Source: Cheiracanthium punctorium (lineage: Eukaryota; Arthropoda; Arachnida; Araneae; Cheiracanthiidae). Taken from it: DNA of 64,000 bases. Below the pieces are notes generated by a model, which saw only the letters and a program-made list of their open reading frames with translations, ran no database searches and was not told the origin of the DNA. Position numbers and translations under genes: made by a program. The stretch is taken from positions 1,364,001 to 1,428,000 of the forward strand of contig JAWZYV010017493.1 of the NCBI GenBank assembly GCA_038373885.1. Reading direction: 5' to 3'. This document shows positions 24,475 through 37,566 of the stretch, piece by piece (position 1 is the stretch's first letter; every line of letters begins with the position of its first letter).

Positions 24475-27015
24475 ATAACGACCTATCCACCTTACCACCT
24501 ATCTATCAAACGGACATTAATCACTATGCCTAATTTATAAAGCAAAATGAAAAAGTGAAAAAAAGTTCGATGATAAGTATAGGCAGATATTTTGCAGAAA
24601 TTTCTGGCTCTCTTTTCGTCTCCTTTTTTTTCTTTCCTGCTTGTCTTTTTTTTTTTTCTATCTTCGACCGTAGATATGTAAACCAGGTCGAAAGCTAGGC
24701 GTTGCTTTGGTTTATTTTTTTTTTTTTTTTAGCCGAAAGTTTTCTGCCAGTGAAAGATACCCATGTGGTGCATATTATAAAACAAATTTTTGGCGCGTAA
24801 TGGTTTAATGGGCATCGAAGGCTATAATCAGAGGGTGTGGTGGTGGTAGAGCTAATTCGATAATATATCGATGCTAACATCTAGGGAATATACCAACAGT
24901 TGTACAGTGAAAGTGAGAAACATCCATAAGCATCTGACACTCAATTGCATTATTACTACATCATGAAGCTTTCATGTATGTAAATTTATTGTATCATTAT
25001 TAGACTACCCTCATTTGATATATTCATGAATATACTATTTTCTTATTGAATAGAAACAAAATATACAGCTTTTTCAAGCGAAGCAAAAGCAGAATTATAC
25101 AAATACTAGAATGTCCATCCTTTCATTCTTATTGACCCATTATGGCACTTTAAAATACTCAAGAGTATACAGACAAACAAATACAGTTTTCAATCAAACA
25201 CTCATTGGAGTAGTTAAAAACTGAATATGCGCTTCCAGAAAAGTGTCCCTTTGTCAGAAATAAAACAGTTGTCTCTTTTCCTACCCTCGTGTGGGCTTGG
25301 CTGGGACTGCTACAGTCGCCCGTATAAACATGTAAGCTCTTATTCAAGGAAGGTTCCTTTTTTTTTATTTCGTGTATGATTTACCGACTTGCCTAAAAAA
25401 TACGTTTATAAAACTGCAATCAAATGATTTACTGAAATTCTATATATAAATTTTCAAGATAGATCAGCAATTTATGTATCAAATGAAGAAAGGGTTTTTC
25501 CTAAGTGCTTATACATTGAATAGATGTGGTAGTGTATCCGTAGTGTCATTTTACCATTAAAATATAATTTTCTTCTTTAATTAACAAAAATTAAAATCGG
25601 TGGTTTTTAGTATCAAAATACTCTAATAACTCCCTAAAAATTGTTTTAATATTCATATTTTCTTCAATTATTGCTAACTAAAATAATACGAAGACGTCTG
25701 TGAACTCAGGCCACTTTTTGAGAATTAGCCAACTTTATTGGTATTGTTTTGTCTTATGACAGAAGTTGACAGTTTCTAGCCGAATAACATTTTTTATGCA
25801 TGTATTGTTAGCATCGTTGAACTTGCTATACTTTGAAAAACCCAAAATTAGGGCTACGGTCACCAAACAAAGTTATTGGTAAAATCTCTCAGTCAAAAAT
25901 GAAGACTTGTACTGGCCTGTAGTTATGGGGGCTCAATGTTCGGCGAATGTTTTCATGAAGACATTATGTCAGGCCAAGTTAAGCATCCAACTAACAAAAG
26001 GATTTAAGCAACCGAAATACATTACGCTCTAAGAAACTCACATTCAGGCTATAGGAGGTTGGTCTCCTGTCCAGAAAGTGAGAAGCATTGTAATTATCAT
26101 CAACACTTACTAAATCAAAGCTATTCGTAACTGAAGAAGTCTGTATCTTGAAGTTTGTCGCATGAAGATCTTTAAAAATGCGTTTGAGAAGTAATTATGT
26201 TTAAGGACTGCAGGTATTTATTAATTCGAAACAGTCACCGCAGAAAGCAGCTACTCCATCAAAAGTAATCATAATTGCATTGATATGTGACCAGAAAACA
26301 TTTAACCTATCGATTCTGAGAGATGATAACCTAATAAGCGCTTTCATGCCGAGAATGAAATAAAGCAGCAAAATGTTGTTTGGATTAGTCAAATTAGTTG
26401 CGCCACTGTGACCTGTTTTTCACAAAAACACCGTTTGGTCACTGTTTTCCCGCAACGTCTGCATAACTGATATGGTCATTGGGGTCAATCAGAAGGCACC
26501 TAGATCACTTTCTGTCCATAGTTGACCTTGGCAAGGACGCTCGTTGACACTTCTGTTGACGGAGCAGACGCCGTGCATGTAAAGTAGACGCCTCAAGATA
26601 TGACTTTTAGAACAATGTTGAATATCCAAATAAATAATTATCTTTCCGAAGCTAGGATGATTTAGTCCCTATTTGCATTGATCACTTACAAACGTACCCT
26701 GAAGAAGGTTTGCATGGAATACCAATTATTAAAGTAAATTTTCGAAGAGCCTCTCAATATTTACTGCGAAAAACGATTCAGCTCGTTGTTAAATGGTGAT
26801 GGTATACTATACGTGAATAAGTGCTTGAAGGTGTCTACAAAATAAAATCAAATTAGTTTTATAATTTTTCATATATTTTAAAGCATGTGTGGAAACCAAT
26901 TATGTAATAAAAATTCATCCAAACAATTTCATTCATTGCATTAATCACAAATGGTACTTTGCAACTGTTTTTTTTTTCCTTTCTATTCTCTTCCTTCGTA
27001 TTAAAATGACTTTAA

Positions 27016-27509
27016 CCCTTTAACGCGCAGTGTTCCCGCTCTGGCAACACCAAACTCTGACGTTTTGACTGGTGCCAGTCTCGAAGAATAGATTTGATTT
27101 CGATAAATATAGTGGCGGGTGACAGAGCTCCACGAGAATCCTTTACTTTTTAGCACGTCATTCCCCGTAAAAAAGTTGTCGATTATTTTTAACAGCACTG
27201 ACATCTGCTGAAAAATGGAAGAATTCGAGAACAGCTGAATAGATTGCCCAATGCTGAGAAAAGGGCAGCCGTTGCCATCGCTCGACTTAACTATCAGCCT
27301 GATGGCGGACGATCGAAATGTTCATCGCGTGCCACAGATCTTCAGACCTTTTTGGACGACAGCTGGCTGTGCTGCCGTCAAAAAAGGGTCTCTAGATCTG
27401 TGGCACGCGATGAACGTTTCGATCTTCTGCCATCTTGCTGGTAGTTAAGTCGAGCGATGGCAACGGCTGCCCTTTTTTCAGCATTGGGAAAGGGTTGTGC
27501 CTCAAAGGG
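27016..27509 (-). mobile_element. TTAA foldback MITE, full-length young copy (494 bp)
   Basis: Perfect TTAA flanks at 27012-27015 and 27510-27513. The extension end reads CCCTTTAACGCGCAGTG and the foldback end reads TGTGCCTCAAAGGG. The order is extension (27016-about 27240), left arm, short loop near 27370, right arm. ORFs of 60-71 codons over this stretch on both strands are translations of the repeat. The opposite orientation copy is at 34480. Confidence 0.92.
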
Positions 27510-28162
27510 TTAAGGATAACTGAAGATATAGCCCGCAAAAGGATGCTCTGCAGGAAAAGTCCAGAACCGCTCATCTATAACATTTTCAAAAAGTGAACTT
27601 TAACATAACGTTCTACAGTGGGTAATATAATTTTTCCACTGACTGATGTATATTTAATTCAGCGTTTTAAAAGCACGTGTTGAAAGATTTTAAAACAGTT
27701 TTTCTCTTTAAGTATTAAACTATTGTTATAAATTCAGTTAGTATTTACTAATAAACTTTCTCTGACTGGTAAATGCACTCTGTAAGTGAATGAATTAATT
27801 TTCTTTTATTGTATCACTTGTTTCCGATGCAAAAATAGCATCTTTTACCTAGCAAAACAGTATTGTAACTATAGCCACTTTGCACTTTTTATGTGATTCA
27901 GTTTTTGCATTTACTCTAGTAAATTGCATTTCCAAATTTGTTAAAATAAAAAAATGAACAATGCTTTTAATATTTTTATTTAGTAGAAATAAAAATTCTG
28001 CTGCAGCTGTATATAAACTTTATTTGTACATGGCATTTTTTTTAATTCTTAATTTTAATTTCTTCTTATTACTTTTTATTTCACGAATTTGGATATTTTT
28101 CTAAAACTTTAAATTGAATTATCTGGGTTATGGTAAATAATATTTAGGGACGCTCTTTAAAA

Positions 28163-28547
28163 GTCAGAGTTTCAGCAGTTGAAGGATTTGCTATAAAAAG
28201 GAGGTAGATCCATTCTAAAGTTCTGAATTACATGCTATATACTGCAGGGGGGGGGGGGGAATCTTTCATTTAGTACCACTTTAGTCTTTACCCCATTAGT
28301 CTTTAAAGGTCAGAGTTTCAGCAGTTGAAGGATTTGCTGTAAAAAGGAGGTAGATCCATTCTAAAGTTCTGAATTATATGCTATATACTGCAGGGGGGGG
28401 AATTCTTTCATTTAGTACCACATTAGTCTTTAAAGGTCAGAGTTTCAGCAGTTGAAGGATTTGCTGTAAAAAGGAGGCAGATCCATTCTAAAGTTCTGAA
28501 TTACATGCTATATACTGCAGAGGAAAAAAATCTTTCATTTAGTACCA
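28163..28547 (+). repeat. Three-unit tandem repeat, about 127-146 bp per unit
   Basis: Units starting GTCAGAGTTTCAGCAGTTGA lie at 28163, 28309 and 28436. They are nearly identical apart from the length of a G run after ACTGCAG (about 13, 8 and 1 G) and an extra TTTACCCC segment in the first. The last unit ends at the terminal repeat of the element at 28548. Confidence 0.92.
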
Positions 28548-28946
28548 CCCAGACAGCACATGAGCTTAAATCAAGCTTGACATTTCTTTGAATTTGACGT
28601 ATTAATACAAGCTTGACAGTTCAATTCATTTTAAGCTTGCAACAAGCTTGGAGATTACAAAAAAAAAAAAAAAAAAAAAAAAAAATGAGTCAGCAAATAT
28701 TTTCCCGCCGAATTTAAGTCATTTGAACTGTCAAGCTTCAATACAACTTGATTACTGCTTGATTTGGAATGCCACATCCTCCACATATGTCAAGCTTGAT
28801 GCAAGTTGGGCAAGTGTAAACTTGAACACTTGTTTCAAGCTTGCATTAAGCTTACACGCTTGAAATTTTCAAGCTTAATTCAAGTTTATTGACTTGATAA
28901 ATCAAGCTTGCTGCAAGTTTGATGCAAATTTGCTGTGCTGTCTGGG
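28548..28946. mobile_element. TIR element rich in AAGCTT
   Basis: Perfect 13-bp terminal inverted repeats CCCAGACAGCACA and TGTGCTGTCTGGG bound 399 bp. AAGCTT occurs ten times (28573, 28609, 28633, 28644, 28733, 28792, 28837, 28848, 28871, 28904), mostly inside CAAGCTTG. A run of 27 A lies at 28659-28685. The immediate flanks show no clear target duplication, so the superfamily is not assigned. Confidence 0.75.
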
Positions 28947-29939
28947 CAAATCGATGTAACTCCAATACAGTTATAGCTATCTGCTTTTTGCTGTCAAATC
29001 TTCATTTCAGAATAAGATGAGTTCCGTCTCTACTGTATTTTTATTAGTCTCTCAGATAAAATCTTTTATAAGAACAAATCACAATAATGTCTCTAATGAG
29101 ACTCTACCTTTAAGACAGATCTCGTACTTGAAGCAATTTTTAAAAGTTACTTCTACAGAATTACTATTGAAAATCATGATTCGATACTTGGAAACTACAT
29201 GAAAATGGTAAAACTCACTTGAAGACTTATCAAACACGCTTGCTATTTTTTCTCGAACTCCATTTGTAAATAAACTGAACTTGCGCAATTGTCACCAAAC
29301 GCATTGTCAAGTCTTTGTTTACGTGTATTTATATATATGTTTATTCTTAAATAGACGTAATGTGATGTTAATTAGTACACAACCCCAGACAACAAGCTGC
29401 AATAAAAATGGAACCTGTCAGCTAGAAGGAACTTCTTCATTCTTACAAGCTGTTTACGATTTTTTTACAAAATAAACAATAAAGATGTCAAGAATGAACA
29501 TCACTTCCAAGCCATTACTTTAGGGCTTATATGTGTTTTAAATTAGAAGGCGAATTCTAATATGTCTTCAGCTAATTTGTTTCTTTCGACGACGTATAAG
29601 TAATGCCCTCATTTGTATTTAACTCGTTTTCGGATTCCTCGCAAGCGGCTTCTGACCATCTTTTTATTCATTTTCGTCATTCTGAATAAAGCGGACGTTG
29701 TTTAGACAAATTTCATCCACGTAAGTAATTAATCCTATTAAAAGATAAGTTGTAGACGGGCTAGAAGGTATTCTTTGAAAAAAGAAGTACTGGGACATTT
29801 GCTGTACCAGTGGCGACTTTTCAATCTCTGGTGATTCTTAGGCGATTGACGCATGCGCATAATCGACATTCATTTCAAATTTTATTATCTAACTGTCTGT
29901 AGTCATTAAAACACTTCTCCGTATATTCTTATGCATAAT

Positions 29940-30125
29940 CTTTGGCAGAGGCCGACCAATGGCCAAGCGCATAAGACACCTTTTGCAAATGGCTGAGATG
30001 TTACAGTCCAGGGTTGTAGCCCAATGCTCGGCTGTTGATCTAACTGTCTGGAGTTTGAGGCGGTTATCTCCAGATGTGACGCAAGTACGTGCTATAACCG
30101 CCTTCAAAGCTGTCAGAAATAAGTG
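29940..30125 (+). repeat. tRNA-derived SINE, family A, decayed
   Basis: TGGCCAAGCGC and AGGGTTGTAGCCCAATGC replace the boxes. The CTAACTGTCTGGAGTTTGAGG, ATCTCCAGATGTGACGC part matches the copy at 5510. ORFs on both strands here are translations of the repeat. Confidence 0.6.
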
Positions 30126-31499
30126 TGTTGGCATTCTTCAAAAAATTTCAATTTATAATCGAAACATAAAAATAAATTAATCATAATCATAGGTCAAAAC
30201 AAAGTGTCGTTTTAATTTAAGAAACTGAAACCAATCTATTCTTAAGATTCATCTTCTTTATTTTTCTGTGTAGGGGAAAGGGGGATTATATTGTACTTTT
30301 ATTTATTCTTGCGTTCTTGGACGCTTCGAAATTGAACTCCGATAGTCTGATTTGATGGAACTATCTTCCATAAGATGTAATAATGGTTTTTAAAATGTTA
30401 TATAGAATAGTTATATTCATATTTAAACAGTAAAAGCTTAATTAATTTGTCGTCTCAAATATTTTTTTCATACTTAAGTGTATCTCAACAAAAACTTCTT
30501 TAAAAGAACAAGTGAATTTTTTGTTACGTTGCATAATGTAAATAGATATGACGTCACTTTTGCTAACACTATAAAAACATCTATGAATTTCCTTCATCCA
30601 CAAAAACTAAGTTTGGTCAGTTGCAGTTGAAACTGAATAAGTTTTGTGCAATCGTTATTTATTATTATTTAATTACAAAATTCAAAGTTCTCAGCAGAAG
30701 GAAGGTTAATTTTATTTATAGCAGTAAACACTTCGTCAAATTCATCAATCAAAACATCTCTTATTAACAACCTGAAGCTCTAACGACTTACATAGTGCAA
30801 TACAGATCAATTAAATTTCGCCGACATCAATCACATCTTTATCTTGATGTAATAAGAAATTTGCAGATGCTAGAAGCAATGTAATGACTTTTCCTACAAT
30901 TTGCATTGCTTTTATAATTGCAGATACTTATTGATTGATCTAGCCGCATTTGCAAGGTTATTAATTTGCTCACAATTACATCCCACAAGCGCAATGGAAA
31001 ACAACAGTAATACAGGTGCAACAAAATAATACTGGAATCAAGGATGCTCAGGGATTCCAGCCATTAGGAAACGGTGTATAAATTACCGAGTTTTTAAGGT
31101 CAAGAGCAAGACTGATTAATATTTTATCATTTTTTTATTTATTTATTTTACGATTCCCCCGATCTTTTTTCTTATCAACAACATAGGCGAAGACGGATTT
31201 CTCATTTTATGTTTTTTATTACTTGATAGTTAAATAATGTTACTTATAGTTTTTGCTTTAGTTTATTGTTTTAGTAAGGAAGTTTCTGGCTAATATTCCT
31301 ATGAAAAATGATATCAAATTATTATTACAGATGATAAATTGACTTGTCCTATATTTAAGACTTTCATGCAGCACTTTGAAAATATGAATTATAATCCCTT
31401 CCTCTTCAATTAAATAAACAAAATTTTCAAGCAATCTCGAATGTTGCTGTGAACATGTATATCGGATATGTGTTCTTGGCACGAGAATCCTACTTATAA

Positions 31500-31705
31500 A
31501 TCCTCGTCAGAAGGACAATACAAGGGGGGGGTGTCTTTCTAAAGGGTCCTAACTCGTATTTACTCCAAGTTTCGGAGAAAACCCCGAGAAACTCGGAACA
31601 GTTAGGTCGATGGACGTGCGATGGGACCTGAACCCAGGACCTTCACATTTCGCCCGTCTACCATTTCCAGTGACATAACCACTGTGCCATGGTGATGCAT
31701 CTCGT
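31500..31705 (-). repeat. tRNA-derived SINE, family A, best copy
   Basis: On the minus strand an A box TGGCACAGTGG (31689 to 31679) is followed by a B box in GGGTTCAGGTCCC (31635 to 31623), then the body with TTCTCCGAAACTTGGAG and the AGAAAGACACCCCCC end. This is the clearest internal promoter of family A. Confidence 0.8.
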
Positions 31706-33735
31706 ATTTTTGCTTTAAGCGGAAATTCTCACACTGTCGTAATGTTGCCACATTGAATTAATAATCTTTAAAATATTTCACAATTTCTGTAATATTTATC
31801 TGTTTTTTTCTGAAATAGGCTACAAAGATGCGAGTAGGTTTTTAAAGTATGCAATAAAGTACATAAATATTCTTTTAATTAAACGTGCAATCTTTTTTCT
31901 CCTTTGAAAGAGTTTTGTTTGAAATAATTTAAACTTTGAATTTAATATTAAAAAATTTTTTTAAATAAGTGTAAACATAAGTAACCATAAATCCGAGTAT
32001 CAACCAAAGAATATTTGCTTTTATGTTTAAAAAACTAAAGTGGAATCACACTCTTAACTTTATTAATTTTTAAACTTATTTTTAAATAATTTAATGACGA
32101 AATTCTCTTATATTTGTAAAAAACTAAAAAAAATACGATCTAATACAATGCAACTTGTGACGAGAGTAAATGATTACTATGTTTGAGTATTTGTGATGAA
32201 CTTCGAATAAGGTTTTCATGCAACGTAACTCACCAGAATAAGAATGGCAAAGATCCAGGCTGTTTAAGAAATGAGTCTGTGTCTGGCAAGGCCGAAGAAT
32301 GGCTGATGGTTACTTCATATGTTTGATAATGAAATATTATTATCAATCTTCTTTACTTCAATGATAGTTTTTAATGTGGAGTCGCTATTGAAAATGATAG
32401 TGCAATTATTTAACCGATCTTTCTGCTTAAATTACTCGTTTACTGTTGTCTTTTGTTCAATAATATTTTGATGTTCCGATGTACATATAGGTTAATCATG
32501 CTCTTTGAAATAAAGAGCGAATCGTCTTGTTCATTGTGGGATAATTTGTTTTCAAAGAAATGATGAAAACAAAATTACATTGTAAAATGTATTACAAAAC
32601 GTAATGTATTGAATATATTTAATTTCTTTACAGACATCTTAACAATTTAAGGATAGGAAAGTGAAATCATAAGAAAGGTCGGTTTGGTAAAACCTGTCTT
32701 AAATGGAATTTTTAAAAAATGTTTAGAGGCTGCATTTCAGCACCACTGAATATGAAGATTTATATCAACGGACTAAGCGAAACAGGACATTAAACGCTCA
32801 AAAAAATTACATAATATAGTACTTAATTTTACTGCAATTAAACCTGTATTCTATTTGGTAAATTATAAGAACTTATACATTTATTTAAGTACTCTCAAAA
32901 ACGATTACATACTTTAGATTCGTAAAACACTAATAATAAAAACTTTTTTTAAAATTTGACTAAATTGTTTTTTTTTCGATAGTTATACGTATATTTTTCT
33001 ATTTTCTAATAAACATAAAAAATAATGTAATGTATAAGTATTTAATTAATATACCAATGGCATTTAGATTTTCTTACATCTAAATTTTTTTTCTATAGTA
33101 TTAATTTATGATAACTTATGTTTATTGTTGTACGTACATTATAAATTATCATTCATAGTTCAAAGTTACCTCTACCAAATATTTAACAATAATTTTAATC
33201 TAACTTTATCAATGAATTGGAAGTAGAGCTATAACTTCCAATTCTTCCTTTAATATTTAAAAAGGGAATAAAATATAAGCAATCTATAAAAAAAATATGT
33301 TTTTAATTTTTTAACATAACTTAAAACTGAAACTAAACAACAACTGCTAAGTTGTGCCTTTAGAAAATCTCTAGTATAAGTATTTCTACCACATTCAAAT
33401 TTTTTCTATATTTTAAGACTCATTTTTAGCAAGTTAATAAAAAGTAGGTCACACATCTACGCTCATGCAAAAAAAAATAGAAAAGCTGAATTTATAAGTG
33501 GTCACAAGTAAAAATCCTAAAACTTGACCAAAATTCACAAGTGCGTTTCAACTATGTTGATGAATACTTAATGAGTCGGCAGAATATCTCGTTTGTGTCT
33601 TATCATACATCTAACTGTAAAGACAGTATGTCTGATTTTTAGGACAGATATTACTGTCTGACTAAAACCATGTCTATTATGCATCGTATTTTTACATGTG
33701 CAAAAGAAGCTTTGTGTTTCATTTCAGTGGTGCTG

Positions 33736-33770
33736 ATATACAGTAAAACCTGACACACTTAATGAGCCTT
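33736..33770 (+). mobile_element. Possible pogo/Tigger-like end
   Basis: ACAGTAAAACCTGACACACT resembles pogo-type termini. No inverted partner was found nearby, so this may be a relic or chance. Confidence 0.25.
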
Positions 33771-34479
33771 TGTAACGGAGATGGTGCTTTTTTGTTAATT
33801 TTGACGGTTTCACTACCAAAATGAAGGGATCACTGGTGTCCAATGGCAAAAAATAATTCCTGACCACCAGTGAATTGTGGTGGTGTGCAAAAAAAGAATA
33901 CGCGTGTATGGAAATGGTTTATGTGCACGATACGTTAAAACAGAATGTTCTGCATTGTGTTTTGATCTTTCAAAGATATCGATAGGGACCGAGCGTCTTC
34001 TGATAAAGCTATTTCTCCGTCAATAAATGTGTATAAATAAATAAACCTCAAATTTCCAAAACATTTTCTTGTAAAATAAACGTACGAAGTTTGTAATGAA
34101 CAGACACCTGTCATGCGCTAATCCCTTCTATATATGCGCATTCTCTGCCCATGTCATTACTAAAAAAAAATTAGATGAAACTGTGCAGTTGTGTAAATCA
34201 AGCATCGCAGGATGGTACAAGGATAAAATAAGCTGGCCGCAATGAGCAAAAGCACTGCAATATCCAAAAAGTGTAATTCACCTGGGAAAAAGAAAAGAAA
34301 AATTTAAAGTGAAGGAAGAAACGTAAAATATTTTTAATGCATAGATTATAAAAAGCACATTTTTAAACTTTTTTATTAGTCATATTCTTAAGGAACAATT
34401 CACCCACATCGTCGTTAACACATCATGCCAAGGACCCCCTTTCTGTGCCCATTGTTTCTTCTCCGCCATAGCTCTTTAA

Positions 34480-34956
34480 CCCTTTGAGGCGCAACCCTTT
34501 CCCAATGCTGAAAAAAAGGGCAGCCGTTGCCATCGCTCGACTTAACTACCAACAAGATGGCGGACGATCGAAAGGTTCATCGGGTGCCACAGATCTACAG
34601 ACCAGCCAGCTGTCGTCAAAAAAGGGTCTCTAGATCTGTGGCACGCGATGAACGTTTCGATCGTCCGCCATCTTGTTGGTAGTTAAGTCGATCGATGGCG
34701 GCTGCCCTTTTTTCAGCATTGGGCAATCTATCCAGCTGTTCTCGCATTATTCCATTTTTCGGCAGATGTCAGAGGTGTTAAAAATAATCGTGACAATTTT
34801 TTTACGGTAAATGACGTGCTAAAAAGTAAAAGATTCTCGTGGAGCTATGTCACCCGCAACTTTTTTTATAGAAATCCAATCTATTCTTCGTGACTGGCAA
34901 CAGTCAAAACGTCAGAGTTTGGTGTTTCCAGAGCGGGAACACTGCGCGTTAAAGGG
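34480..34956 (+). mobile_element. TTAA foldback MITE, full-length young copy (477 bp)
   Basis: Perfect TTAA flanks at 34476-34479 and 34957-34960. Foldback end CCCTTTGAGGCGCAACCC on the left and extension end AACACTGCGCGTTAAAGGG on the right. Arms 34480-34611 and about 34615-34730 are inverted copies and both keep AAGATGGCGG. It is the cleanest copy with the orientation opposite to 27016. Confidence 0.93.
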
Positions 34957-35833
34957 TTAAACTTCACGCTGCGATCCGGCCTTGCGTAAGAAAAATGCTA
35001 AACCATAGGAAGGCATTCGAATACCCAAGCCGGGAAGGAACGATGAACACAGAAAAGCAATACCTTCCACCTGGTCATTGCGAAAAATGGAAGTTAGCAG
35101 GGAAAGCAAATAAGACACTAAAGCAAATCACTGCCCATGGACGCAAAAAGTGACACAAATTTATAAAAGGATAAGTTTGCAAAGAAAAATTGTAAGCTCT
35201 CTGTCTTAATATGAGTCTAACTAGCTCATTTAAAAACCGTAAAACTGTACAGTGGTAGAAAAAACTTTCAGACGTTTTCTTCGCCTTGTTCTCTTACCAA
35301 ACTCAGAAACAGTCTCCTTTTTCCTCCATTGACCTTCATGCCAGAGTCTGAGAAAGTTACATATAGAGGTTTGCTAAGTCTATAGGAGGAGTTTCTCCCT
35401 CTGAAATAGTTCTGCAATGTTTCTCAAAAAACAGGTCAGAGTTGGAGCAATTAATTTCTCCTCGATACAGTTATGATAACTGTTTAATGTGTTTTAATTG
35501 TTATTATTTGTTTTATCCTTATGAAAGTTCAGGGTCTCATTTCGTCATGCTTGCAAGGTTTCATGTTAAGGTGTTGGTTCACAAATCGTTACTGGAGATT
35601 ACTTATCGATAATTTTACTCATCCAATTTATTGATAAATTTTTGGTAGATATTTATTGTAATTTGATAGCATGTTCTTTTTATTGTTATTCAGATTAAAA
35701 ATGTATAAACATTTTCTTCTTCGTCTTTATTTTCTTTTTAATACTATCAAAAGATTAAAAGCCGTTCACGTTACGTTTTAATACATTCCAACTAGGTTGA
35801 AACTTGTTTATGATTTCGCTTGCTTCGTCTGTC

Positions 35834-35911
35834 CCCTACTAGCAATTTTGCTCGGGCCATCATCGGCTGGCTACGTGGCCGGTGGTAGCCCGAGCAAAAT
35901 TGCTAGTAGGG
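35834..35911. repeat. Perfect 24-bp inverted repeat (hairpin)
   Basis: Arms 35834-35857 (CCCTACTAGC...GCTCGGGC) and 35888-35911 are exact reverse complements around a 30-base GC-rich loop. It does not belong to any repeat family seen in the window. Confidence 0.9.
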
Positions 35912-37566
35912 TCTGTCTATTCGTCCTCCCTCTACCTGACGTAAATACGCAAACTACAAACTTTGTGCATGTTGTTGCTGTGCACTTCACCATGTAAATT
36001 ATCGCAAATGTTTGCATGTAGCATTTATAGTTCTTTTTCAAGAACGCTTAGAAAAATTCCAATGCATAAAGCTAATTAACCAACTCTCGTGCAACAAAAT
36101 GCAACTTTTACATATTTCTCACATAGACTGATAATTTAAGCATACATTAAAGCTCAGACTAACAGATGAACCAGCAAATAACAGACAGTTTGTGCTCTAA
36201 TATCGGTGTTTAAAAAAAAAGTATCTGAATGAAATCAAATCATTTTTGAACTTTCGTTATTCTGTTAATGTGCTTAAAGGACACTTGTGTTGGAAAATAT
36301 TTTATAATCAGTGCTTTTGGAGAAATTTTTCTTTTTTCCATTCTTTTTCTGAAAGAACAGTCTTAATGGATTACACATGTACTGCTACTATATTTGCTTT
36401 AAATCTTGAAAATTCCTTATAAAAAAAAAATCACAAGTAAATTTATGCAGTTTTCTCAACCTGCCTCTACTTAATTTTGCAATTAATCATAAATAATCGC
36501 CTAAACTGTGTGCAAAAACATTTATATTATAAGTGGCTGCGTCATTACTAACATTCAAACTAAGATTGGGGAGAGACACAACTGATTTATTATTCAGTGT
36601 TTTCTTCATAATCATTTATTCTTTATGAAACATTTCCGGAAGTGTGGCATGGGGTTCACATAACCGTAACCTCTCATTCAACTCCAGTTTTATCGCACCT
36701 AGCTTCTCCCTTCACGAGCAATGGTCCATGGAGTAGAAGATAGGCCGAAGAAACGCAGCATCTCATTTTTCTGCGTTCGAATGACACGAGTGGTGTCCGG
36801 AAGCAACAGAATAAAATGTAAACGACGGTTATATTAACGAAAAAGAAAAAACGCAAGCGTTTGTTGTTACAGACAGTTTCATTAGCCCTGAGTGTCGTGA
36901 CACTTGGGGAAACAGGGGTCAAAACGCTCACAAACTCACACATTTTTTTGGGAGGATCCCGAAACCCATCATACTGAGAGGTCACATGTGAAAAGACAGA
37001 AGAAACAAACAAAAACTAACGTACTCGGGGTGAAAAATAAAAAATATATATGGCCCACCCTCTGGGAAAAGTACCGAAAACGCCCTGGGTTCAAGCCGTG
37101 CAACCATTCTTCAGAATTTGGGGTGAATATTGGAGCCTTTTGAAGAAAGCACACGTGATTTTACGAAATCACGCCTTTTAACCTGTTTGAAGTGCAAAGT
37201 TAAAAAGTGTCTTCAATCACAAACGGAAGACACACACGGCATCCGTATTAGCATGTACGTCATGTAGTCCGTGAAAAATGAAGCCACGTGTGTGTCACGC
37301 TGGTTCTAAAATGTCGAGTTTCCCCCTCTTTGAATTCTGAAGCTTGTATTGAAATATTCCTTCCTATTTCTTATTGATGTTTTGCATTGTTTGAAAACAG
37401 ATAAGGAGGTTGCGATTTTGATTAGAACTTGTTTGCGTTTGAAGATTCTACATATTTTACATGAGTATATGTTTTCAGTTTTCCCTTTGTGTACGAAATT
37501 ATGAATTTTTCAGAAACCTTTTGTCTTCTTTTCAAGACATGGAGTCAATAAGTACTTGATGATTTA

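Noticed and set aside
27244..27574. Overlapping conserved-looking ORFs on both strands
   Set aside because: Their similarity to ORFs at 30, 18517 and elsewhere comes from the MITE arms, not from protein conservation.
36674..37012. 112-codon minus-strand ORF as a gene
   Set aside because: No domain, a phenylalanine run from an A-rich stretch, and no splice context; treated as chance.
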